DNA from: Brevibacillus sp.
GTDB taxonomy: Bacteria; Bacillota; Bacilli; Brevibacillales; Brevibacillaceae
Assembly: GCA_029240815.1 (NCBI GenBank)
Contig: JARDZO010000322.1
Coordinates: forward strand, 1 to 5,651
Length of the DNA: 5,651 bases
Direction of reading: 5' to 3'
The notes under the pieces were generated by a model. It was not told the origin of the DNA. It saw only the letters and a list, made by a program, of their open reading frames with translations, and searched no databases. This document shows, piece after piece, positions 1 to 5,651 of the stretch; the first letter of the stretch is position 1, and each line of letters opens with the position of its first letter. A program made the position numbers and the translations under genes.

Positions 1-3000
1 ATCGGTATGCAGAGAATCGAGCGAGGCCCATGCTGTTTCACGTAAGCATCCCGTTCAAATATACTGGATCGGCTGGCATCACTGAGAACCACGGACTCCC
101 GCGTTCTTGCCACGTAATGAATGATCGCTGCCGGAATATTGTCAAACTCGTCCAACGGGACTGCCGTTTTTATCGATTCGACCGATTCATTGGCCTCTAC
201 TCCCGCCTCTACGTACAATTCGCCGTCTTTCTCCAACAACACCAATCCTTTTTCCGCACCTGCGCTTTTGATAGCGGTGTCGAGATAGGAACCTAGCAGC
301 TTGGGCATATCGGTCTCCTTGGAAAACTCCTGCATCGCTTGCAGGAAGGTCTCCAGATCCATTTCCGGAGAAGAGCCCGTCTTCGTGGTGGTGCTGTTGA
401 AAAAGAACCCCTGCTCATCCTGTGATCGGAGCAGTTCTTCCGGGCTATCAGTGAGCTGCTCATGCTGCAATTGGGGATAGGTTTCCCGTAATTGCTTCAC
501 TTTTTCCGTCGCTCCCCATTGGTGAAACGCTTGCAAGGATTGGATTAGATAAGTTCCGGCAAACCTCTCTTTGCTTTTGGACAGATAAAAGGCAGCAGCC
601 AGCTCGCAAGCGATCGCTTCATTTCGTCCGTATTGCTGTTCCTTTGCGGCTTGGATCGCCCGATCGTACAGATCCATCGCGGCTTGATCTCTTCCGTCAA
701 TCCTCGCCCTTTCCGCTTCCATCAAGAGATATTTATGCAGAAAGTTGTCCGGGCAACTTTCTGCCCATTTTTTCATTTGCCGGATATTTTTGCGCAAGAC
801 CTTTAGGTACTTGCTTCGCTCAGGCGGGGTGAAAGATCGGCATTCAGCCGTAATGGCGAGCGATTGATAGAAGACCAGCTCCGGCACATGCAGCAGGTGC
901 GTGGAATATTTGAGGTATTCCTGAGCTTTCTCGGCAAATCTGATCGCTTCCCGATGATTTCCAAACAAGAAATAGATTTGTGTTTTATAGGTATAGTATT
1001 GGTAAAAGGTGGTAACCTGTGTCTCCTCATTCTGGATGTCTTGCAAAAACTGTTCCTCATCAAACTGATCGTCTGTCAGCGTAAAGCGATGATGCGTTTT
1101 GCCTTGCAGGTTACGCACCACTTGCAAATAGACATAGAAGTTTTTCCGTACAAATTCTTCGTTTAACTGCTTCAAAACAACGAGATATTCCCCAACAATC
1201 TCCGCCAAGCCGTTCAGGGAGCCCCATGCATAATAGGCATTGACATGTGTCCCCATGGCATAGCTGGCAAAGATAAAATCACCGCTTTCCAAACCTAGCT
1301 GCAACGCCTTGGCGAGGTACTGTTCCGACTCCTTGGGATGCCGTACCCACTGGCTCAGTACACCGCCGGCTGTAACAAAGGTGCGGCACTTGAAGGTGGT
1401 ATTTGGGTATTTCTCCATTACCTGCAGAGCGATCTCCCCCATGCGGTCCCCTTCCTTGTAGTGCCCCATGACCAGGCTGAGAACCAATCCGAACAGCGCA
1501 TATGCCGCCGAGGAAGCTTCCGTGTTTCCATAGGCAAGCGCCAAGCGGATATATCTGCACATCAAGACCACGTATGCTTCCTTGTTGACGAAAAAGGCAG
1601 GGGCGGCAATCGCCATAATCAATTCCATGATCGCTTTTACCGTTGGATCGCTGACGTACGGCAGGTGGGCAAGCTCATCCATACGCTTGCTCAGCTTCCA
1701 TCTGGTTACGAGTGACTCCTGAACAATCGTGACCAGCTTTGGCTTATACGCAATCGACATCTCGAACTCTTCAAGCCCTTGCAGGCCGAATTGGATCGCC
1801 TCCACATACTTGCCCAGATTGATATAGAGGGCAATCCGGATCCGATACACCTCGACGCGATCGACTTTATCCAGGGCCCGCTGCATGAGCTGGACAAACT
1901 GTTCCTCCGCGGTTTCATAATGGGAGCACAGATACTCGCACTCCGCCCGGTGCAGATGAAGTTGGAAGGCCAGATCATAACGGTCCTGCCAATCTTGATC
2001 TGACAACAGACTGAGTCCGGTGCGAAAATGGTTTAACGCGGAGAAATAAGCGGTTGATCCCTTCGCTTTCAGCCCCGCTTGCAGATTCAGCTCCGCCAAT
2101 TTCCGCCTTTGCTCTTCTGAGGAAATACGGTCTTTGCCCATGTTAAGGTGATGAACGATTTGATAGATTTTCTCATCCAACTGACGAGAATCTGCTGTTT
2201 CCAGCATCACTCTGCCGATCATGAAGTGAATCTCTTTCTTTTCATCATCAGAAATAAGCGAGTAGGCCGTATGCCGAACACGGTCATGCAAAAAAGCAAA
2301 TGAGACATTGAAATCGGCCTCTATCGTCTGCGCATCGTCACCATGGTCTTCATAGAGATAGGTATAGGAATCGTCCAACGGCAGAAGCAGCCCCGCCGTG
2401 ATGGCCGGAAGCAGTTGACGAGCGATTTCAAAAAGAGACTCGCCCGCTGCCAGCGAAAGGGTTTTCAGATCAAAACTATTTCCCATGCAACCGGCCAATC
2501 GAAGCACATTTCTAGTATCCTCGGGAAGCCTTTCAATTTTCTCGATCATCAAGGTGATCACATCGGCATAGCTTTGTTTCTTCTCGATCTCGGCGAGGTC
2601 CCATTTCCATTGGGTACTGACTGTGCAAAAAGATAACAGCTCTTCCTTGTGCATCGCCTGCAGCAACTGCTTCAAATAAAACGGGTTGCCCGCCGTTTTC
2701 CGGTAAACCGCTTCCGCAAGCGGGCGCGCCCGTTCCTTCTCGCAGTGCAGCGTTTCCGCAATCAGCTTCAGCGTATGGTCAAAAGCGAGCGGTTGCATCC
2801 GAATCTGGCTGGTGGCAATCCCTTTCGTCTGTAATCCGGCAATGGTTTGCGACAACGGATGTTCGTCACTGACCTCATTCTCCCGGTATGCACCTGTAAG
2901 CAGCAAATAGCGGCTACCCGGATCAGTCATCAGCAAGCGGAGAAAATCTAGCGAGGCTTGATCCGCCCAATGCAAATCGTCAAGAAATATAATCAATGGA

Positions 3001-4352
3001 TGAGTGCGGCTGGAAAATACCTGGACAAATTTGCGAAAGATCAGTTGAAAACGATTTTGCGCTTCTGCAGGCGGCAATTCCTCCACCACGGGCTGTTCCC
3101 CAATGATCAGCTTCACTTCCGGTATTACTTCCGTCACCACCGAACCGGCTCGTCCGAGAGCGCGAAGCAGCTTCTTTTTCCAATCGGCGACTTTTTCCGC
3201 AGGTTCCGTCAATATCTGTCGAACCAGGTCTTGAAAGGCTTGTATCAAAGGAGCAAACGGAATCTCGTGCTGCAGTTGATCAAACTTTCCAACGATAAAG
3301 TATCCCTTTTCAGATACGGCAGGACGGTACGCTTCCAAAGCCAACTCCGTTTTTCCTATGCCGGAATAACCGGAAATCAGGGCGAGTTCCGTTGCGCCTG
3401 CCTTGATCCGTTTGTATGCGTCTTGGAGGCGAGTCACTTCCTCTTCTCGCCCATAAAGGGTGGAGGGAATTTGAAATTGGCTTAATTCATCCATTTGTCC
3501 CAACGGAAACCCTGTAATGTCGCCTCTTGCTTCCCACTGCTCCCGGCAGTTGGCAAGATCGGACAAAAACCCGTACGCGCTCTGATACCGTTCTTCCGCC
3601 GTTTTGGACAGCAGCTTCATGATCATCTCGGAAATGATCCGCGGTAGTTCGGGCATCCGATGGTGGGGGGAGATCGGTTTTTTGGCAATATGCGCGTGAA
3701 CCCAGTCCATCTTTGTCTCGGCGTACAGCGGGAGCTGACCTGTCAGCATTTCATAAAGGATCACGCCAAGCGAATACAGATCACTGCGGAAATCAATCGC
3801 TCTGTTCATTCTTCCTGTTTGCTCCGGTGACATATAGGGCAGGCTTCCTTCGAAGGAAGGAACGGGAGAGCTTTTATGGCTTTCGCCAAGGAGACGTGTG
3901 GAGTGGCTAAAATCGATAATACAAACCCGTCCGGTGCGCTCGTTGATAATAATGTTATCCGGCTTCAAATCTTTATGAATCACGCCCTGCCGATGCAATT
4001 TCATCAATGTTTCGCTCAACTGCATGGCGATCGAGAAAAACACTGGGAGTGCGGGACGGTTCATCTGCAGGTAGGTTTTCAGCGAGATGCCGCCATTGTC
4101 CTCCATTACCAGCACTACGGTTCCGCCTGTCTGTTCCTGATACAACGGCTTAATAATTCCGGGGATATTCAAATGCTTGGTCACTTCATACTCGTGCATA
4201 AGCTTCGCGGTATCGCTGGTGGTAATCGTGGCTCCCGTAAGAGCCTTGATGATCAGCGACCGACCGTCTGCCTTGCGTACGCCGCGGTAAATGCTCTTTT
4301 TTTCGCTCTGGTATATTAGTTCGTGAAGGGTGTATCCGGGGATTGCAATCAT
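1..4352 (-). CDS. HstK-like multidomain signalling protein: Ser/Thr kinase, AAA/STAND ATPase, TPR-like region and GAF start (3' end beyond window)
   Basis: Probable large cytoplasmic signal integrator, expected to phosphorylate Ser/Thr and couple this to nucleotide-dependent switching. The frame is open for 1450 codons without a stop or frameshift and runs off the left edge. Domains in order: protein kinase at about 6-270, with K36, a probable helix-C glutamate at E54, HKDLKPDN at 126-133, DFS at 147-149, SPE at 175-177 followed by QTGRMNR, and R255 near the end; AAA_16/STAND ATPase from YGRE at 300, with Walker A GYSGIGKT at 328-335, Walker B LDDLHWAD around D458-D459 and GNPFYL around 556; a winged-helix-like and helical TPR-like region at about 600-1320, including the family-typical FLHDRV around 689; and a GAF domain from about 1347, cut at 1450. 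Complete relatives are usually about 1700-2000 residues and often end in a histidine kinase, which cannot be seen here. The ATG at 4352 is the first possible start, because an in-frame TGA lies 15 bases upstream and GAGGAG sits 8 bases before it. Family assignment is firm; substrate and stimulus are unknown. Confidence 0.93.
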   Translation of the reverse strand, partial: MIAIPGYTLHELIYQSEKKSIYRGVRKADGRSLIIKALTGATITTSDTAKLMHEYEVTKHLNIPGIIKPLYQEQTGGTVVLVMEDNGGISLKTYLQMNRPALPVFFSIAMQLSETLMKLHRQGVIHKDLKPDNIIINERTGRVCIIDFSHSTRLLGESHKSSPVPSFEGSLPYMSPEQTGRMNRAIDFRSDLYSLGVILYEMLTGQLPLYAETKMDWVHAHIAKKPISPHHRMPELPRIISEMIMKLLSKTAEERYQSAYGFLSDLANCREQWEARGDITGFPLGQMDELSQFQIPSTLYGREEEVTRLQDAYKRIKAGATELALISGYSGIGKTELALEAYRPAVSEKGYFIVGKFDQLQHEIPFAPLIQAFQDLVRQILTEPAEKVADWKKKLLRALGRAGSVVTEVIPEVKLIIGEQPVVEELPPAEAQNRFQLIFRKFVQVFSSRTHPLIIFLDDLHWADQASLDFLRLLMTDPGSRYLLLTGAYRENEVSDEHPLSQTIAGLQTKGIATSQIRMQPLAFDHTLKLIAETLHCEKERARPLAEAVYRKTAGNPFYLKQLLQAMHKEELLSFCTVSTQWKWDLAEIEKKQSYADVITLMIEKIERLPEDTRNVLRLAGCMGNSFDLKTLSLAAGESLFEIARQLLPAITAGLLLPLDDSYTYLYEDHGDDAQTIEADFNVSFAFLHDRVRHTAYSLISDDEKKEIHFMIGRVMLETADSRQLDEKIYQIVHHLNMGKDRISSEEQRRKLAELNLQAGLKAKGSTAYFSALNHFRTGLSLLSDQDWQDRYDLAFQLHLHRAECEYLCSHYETAEEQFVQLMQRALDKVDRVEVYRIRIALYINLGKYVEAIQFGLQGLEEFEMSIAYKPKLVTIVQESLVTRWKLSKRMDELAHLPYVSDPTVKAIMELIMAIAAPAFFVNKEAYVVLMCRYIRLALAYGNTEASSAAYALFGLVLSLVMGHYKEGDRMGEIALQVMEKYPNTTFKCRTFVTAGGVLSQWVRHPKESEQYLAKALQLGLESGDFIFASYAMGTHVNAYYAWGSLNGLAEIVGEYLVVLKQLNEEFVRKNFYVYLQVVRNLQGKTHHRFTLTDDQFDEEQFLQDIQNEETQVTTFYQYYTYKTQIYFLFGNHREAIRFAEKAQEYLKYSTHLLHVPELVFYQSLAITAECRSFTPPERSKYLKVLRKNIRQMKKWAESCPDNFLHKYLLMEAERARIDGRDQAAMDLYDRAIQAAKEQQYGRNEAIACELAAAFYLSKSKERFAGTYLIQSLQAFHQWGATEKVKQLRETYPQLQHEQLTDSPEELLRSQDEQGFFFNSTTTKTGSSPEMDLETFLQAMQEFSKETDMPKLLGSYLDTAIKSAGAEKGLVLLEKDGELYVEAGVEANESVESIKTAVPLDEFDNIPAAIIHYVARTRESVVLSDASRSSIFERDAYVKQHGPRSILCIP

Positions 4353-4360
4353 CTTAAAAA

Positions 4361-4366
4361 CTCCTC
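4361..4366 (-). promoter_or_regulatory. Shine-Dalgarno site of the kinase gene
   Basis: GAGGAG on the minus strand lies 8 bases (TTTTTAAG) before the ATG at 4352-4350. It fixes the start of the multidomain kinase together with the in-frame TGA at 4367-4365, which overlaps the site by two bases and excludes any longer N-terminus. Confidence 0.85.
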
Positions 4367-4409
4367 AGCAAAGGACATGAAGGATTCTTCCGCGGGTTAA
4401 TAATTTTTA

Positions 4410-4438
4410 ATTATATATATCTTCTAACCATTCATCTA
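4410..4438 (-). promoter_or_regulatory. possible SigA-type promoter of the kinase gene
   Basis: On the minus strand a perfect TATAAT occupies 4415-4410, with a weak -35 candidate (TAGATG, 3 of 6 matches to TTGACA) at 4438-4433 after a 17-base spacer. It lies between the terminator of the upstream gene and the kinase start, about 58 bases before the ATG, within a very AT-rich tract (4399-4420). The -10 box could arise by chance in such AT-rich DNA and there is no extended TG, so a transcription start here is only a reasonable guess. Confidence 0.4.
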
Positions 4439-4472
4439 CTGTGACCATAGCGAAAACTGGGAAAAGTTTTTG

Positions 4473-4510
4473 AAAGACAAAGAAAAACCTAACTGTTGGG
4501 TTAGGTTTTC
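4473..4510 (-). terminator. rho-independent terminator after the GNAT gene
   Basis: Inverted repeat with a perfect 10-bp stem (AAAACCTAAC at 4484-4493 pairing with GTTAGGTTTT at 4500-4509) and a 6-base loop. On the minus strand the stem is followed by a T-rich tail (TCTTTGTCTTTC), as expected for intrinsic termination, whereas the plus-strand side continues into CCGGG. It begins about 40 bases after the acetyltransferase stop codon and separates that gene from the kinase. The stem is modest in G+C. Confidence 0.75.
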
Positions 4511-4547
4511 CGGGTTGGATGTAAAGGTAGATGGTTTACCTGCTTTT

Positions 4548-5426
4548 TTAGCGATCCAGGCGCTTGCTTGTCGAAACCGAAAGCTTTCTGTACAAAATCT
4601 GCAGCTCCAGACGCCGATTAAGGAACCGCAGCATAGATTCATTCCCCTGCTCCACGAAGCACATGCCAAACGGAAATGTCTTGTGTGCCCTGCGGATCAC
4701 CTCCGCAAGCAAGGCAATACCGCGGGCCTTTTGCCGAAATCGTTTTTGGACAAACAGCGTTTTGTACAGAAGCATATTGCTGGCAAGCTGCTGGACGATC
4801 ATCCATCCGATCACCTGATCTTCGTATCGCAGGCCAAGGCTGTAATGAAGGTCGATTTTATGTTCATCGATAAAAGGAGAGAGGATGGGGTGGTACCAGC
4901 GGCCGCTGCCTTGCTCCACTTGTTGCCTATCGTGCGCGGACAACTCGCCCCAGGAGAACGTGGAAAAGCCGGCCGACAAGGAGAGTTTCTCCAGCCAGGG
5001 CAGCTCGGTCAGCTGTCCCTCCCACAATCCGAGTGTATACAGCTGGATGTTCGTCCGAAGCGGCTCCCATTGTTCCTCGCGAAAAAACCGGTCAAGCCAG
5101 TCGAAATCATCCGCTTTTATGATGGAAGAACAATCGGTAAATAGCCCGTTCTGCTCTCTGATTTTTTCTTCAGCCTGTCTGAGTAAAGCTCGGCCGATTC
5201 CCCGTTTTTGATAGCTGTCCGCTACGACGAGAGAGACGATCTCGCTTCGCTGACGATCCGGATCGCAATACCCGGCCACCAGACCAACAGGTTGACTGTC
5301 GCAGACCGCGCCGAATGCCCAGACTGATCTTCCGTTCAATTGCCGCAGCAGGCCGTGATGTTTGGGATGGAGCATGGATAGATACGGGTGTGCGGTTGCT
5401 GATGCAAGTTCGATAAGTTGGTACAC
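4548..5426 (-). CDS. GNAT family N-acetyltransferase with two tandem GNAT domains
   Basis: Predicted cytoplasmic acetyl-CoA-dependent transferase of 292 residues; the acceptor is unknown. The N-terminal domain (about 1-132) has a beta-strand pair around VGLVAGY (47-53), then SLVVADSYQKRGIGRALL, whose Q73-K-R-G-I-G78 matches the Q/R-x-x-G-x-G/A pyrophosphate-binding motif A, followed by an amphipathic helix. The second half (about 150-284) repeats the fold: VIGWMIVQ (205-212), a strand ending LLYKTLFV, then FRQKARGIALLAEVI (230-244), in which motif A is degenerate, and a typical N262-x-x-M-L-R-F-L-N ending. The second domain may therefore be structural or bind acceptor rather than acetyl-CoA. 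Start is GTG at 5426-5424. No in-frame ATG, GTG or TTG occurs between it and the upstream TAA at 5489-5487, and AAGGAG lies 9 bases before it. The stop is TAA, with a terminator soon after. There is no signal peptide or membrane segment. Double-GNAT proteins include mycothiol synthase-like and antibiotic-modifying enzymes, but nothing seen here supports either role. Confidence 0.88.
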   Translation of the reverse strand: MYQLIELASATAHPYLSMLHPKHHGLLRQLNGRSVWAFGAVCDSQPVGLVAGYCDPDRQRSEIVSLVVADSYQKRGIGRALLRQAEEKIREQNGLFTDCSSIIKADDFDWLDRFFREEQWEPLRTNIQLYTLGLWEGQLTELPWLEKLSLSAGFSTFSWGELSAHDRQQVEQGSGRWYHPILSPFIDEHKIDLHYSLGLRYEDQVIGWMIVQQLASNMLLYKTLFVQKRFRQKARGIALLAEVIRRAHKTFPFGMCFVEQGNESMLRFLNRRLELQILYRKLSVSTSKRLDR

Positions 5427-5486
5427 CCGTGCTCTCTCCTTTTGCGTGAATAAAGGGTGTTTCCCGATCGAGGCGTTTTTTCTGTG
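5427..5486. other. 60-base gap before the GNAT gene, no clear promoter or terminator
   Basis: Apart from the acetyltransferase ribosome binding site, this gap holds an A-run and a CCCTTTATT stretch but no convincing -35/-10 pair and no stem followed by a T-run on the minus strand. The only inverted repeat, CCCGAT/ATCGGG (5463-5468 and 5490-5495), has a 21-base loop and no T tail. Read-through from the preceding gene is therefore plausible. Confidence 0.4.
5436..5441 (-). promoter_or_regulatory. Shine-Dalgarno site deciding the GTG start of the GNAT gene
   Basis: AAGGAG on the minus strand, inside the longer AAAAGGAGAG, lies 9 bases before GTG at 5426. It supports this non-ATG codon as the start; no other start codon is available in frame after the upstream TAA. 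Confidence 0.8.
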
Positions 5487-5651
5487 TTAATCGGGGCTTC
5501 CGATATTCCACTCGGCGGTAACCGAATTGAAGCCAGGATCGAATTTGTTCCCTGCACGGTCACGCAGCATCCTCGTAGTAAATCTGATTTGGGTATCTGC
5601 TGTTGGAGCCTGTCCGAGCTGATCGATAAAATCAGATCGTAGAGTCACGGT
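5487..5651 (-). CDS. C-terminal end of a possible Ig-like (Big_5/SbsA type) surface protein (5' part beyond window)
   Basis: The minus-strand frame is open from the right window edge for 54 codons and ends at TAA (5489-5487). The visible peptide begins TVTLRSDFIDQLGQ, continues to a strand-like QIRFTT, then has RDRAGNKFD and ends TAEWNIGSPD. The pattern of a TVTL strand, a D-x-x-G turn and an F-T-T strand resembles the end of bacterial Ig-like domains found in S-layer and other exported proteins, and D-x-A-G-N is common in such repeats. This is recognition by pattern from a short tail, so the product call is tentative; the composition and frame look coding. It stops 60 bases before the acetyltransferase start, in the same strand and frame. 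Signal peptide, anchor and overall size are not visible. Confidence 0.5.
   Translation of the reverse strand, partial: TVTLRSDFIDQLGQAPTADTQIRFTTRMLRDRAGNKFDPGFNSVTAEWNIGSPD

Larger units (their letters stand above)
4353..4547. other. intergenic region between the GNAT and kinase genes
   Basis: This 195-base gap carries the acetyltransferase terminator, the candidate TATAAT promoter and the kinase ribosome binding site. A second, weaker AT-only hairpin (AAAACT at 4453-4458 with AGTTTT at 4465-4470) lies just beyond the terminator on the transcribed side. A nine-codon frame starting at the ATG at 4378 runs into the kinase start codon. No riboswitch or conserved RNA fold was recognised. Confidence 0.6.

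Noticed and set aside
2958..3485. Plus-strand open frame of 175 codons across the ATPase domain
   Set aside because: It is antisense to conserved Walker A and Walker B coding sequence of the kinase-ATPase gene. The product is rich in R, Q, F and H, as is usual for antisense shadows.
3876..4319. Plus-strand open frame of 147 codons opposite the kinase domain
   Set aside because: It is antisense to the conserved kinase motifs, with no recognisable domain and no credible case as a separate gene.
4892..4906. Adjacent KpnI-like (GGTACC) and NotI-like (GCGGCCGC) sites resembling a cloning linker
   Set aside because: They lie inside the acetyltransferase frame and encode the in-frame residues G-S-G-R-W-Y, with normal coding sequence on both sides, so they are natural and not vector sequence.
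4470..5144. Plus-strand open frame of 224 codons across the acetyltransferase gene
   Set aside because: It is fully antisense to a clearly recognisable GNAT gene apart from its first part in the intergenic region. Its product matches no family I know, and its start lies within the terminator region.
5463..5495. Inverted repeat CCCGAT/ATCGGG as a terminator after the upstream gene
   Set aside because: The stem is only 6 bp with a 21-base loop, overlaps the last codons of the upstream gene and lacks a T-run on the minus strand.
5495..5534. Nested inverted repeats (GGCTTC/GAAGCC enclosing TCGG/CCGA)
   Set aside because: The stems are short and interrupted by long unpaired stretches, and they lie within the coding tail. 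This is compatible with chance.
5457..5642. Plus-strand frame of 61 codons near the right edge
   Set aside because: It overlaps the minus-strand coding tail ending at 5487 on the opposite strand, starts with GTG, lacks a recognisable domain and reads as low-quality coding sequence.

Overview
The window looks like chromosomal DNA of a Gram-positive Bacillales bacterium, most like the Paenibacillus/Brevibacillus group. The basis is roughly balanced G+C, strong AAGGAG/GAGGAG ribosome binding sites with 8-9 base spacing, a GTG start, and the protein families present. This placement is inferred from style, not from a database match. All recognisable genes lie on the minus strand, so the window reads from its right end to its left.

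Layout in the direction of transcription: (1) bases 5651-5487 hold the last 54 codons of a gene that enters from the right. Its product ends in a sequence resembling a bacterial Ig-like (SbsA/Big_5 type) domain, so it may be a surface or secreted protein. (2) After a 60-base gap with no clear promoter or terminator comes a complete 292-residue protein with two tandem GNAT acetyltransferase folds, starting at GTG (5426-4548). (3) A 195-base intergenic region follows. It holds a good rho-independent terminator for the acetyltransferase, a possible promoter with a TATAAT box, and a strong Shine-Dalgarno. (4) A very large open reading frame then starts at 4352 and is still open at base 1 (1450 complete codons). 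It encodes the N-terminal part of a signalling protein: a serine/threonine protein kinase domain, an AAA/STAND-type ATPase domain, a long helical TPR-like region and the start of a GAF domain. This is the architecture of the HstK-like proteins known from cyanobacteria, often annotated as trifunctional Ser/Thr kinase/ATP-binding protein/sensor histidine kinase. The C-terminal output module is beyond the left edge.

The terminator between genes 2 and 3 suggests that the big kinase is its own transcription unit. The acetyltransferase may be read through from the gene before it. No functional link between the three genes can be shown from sequence alone.

I found no RNA genes, CRISPR arrays, insertion sequences, attachment sites or long repeats. 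Many open frames on the plus strand are antisense shadows of the two main genes. The most notable points are the altered catalytic motifs of the kinase domain (no glycine loop, HKD for HRD, DFS for DFG) and its unseen output domain. I see no convincing previously undescribed system here.
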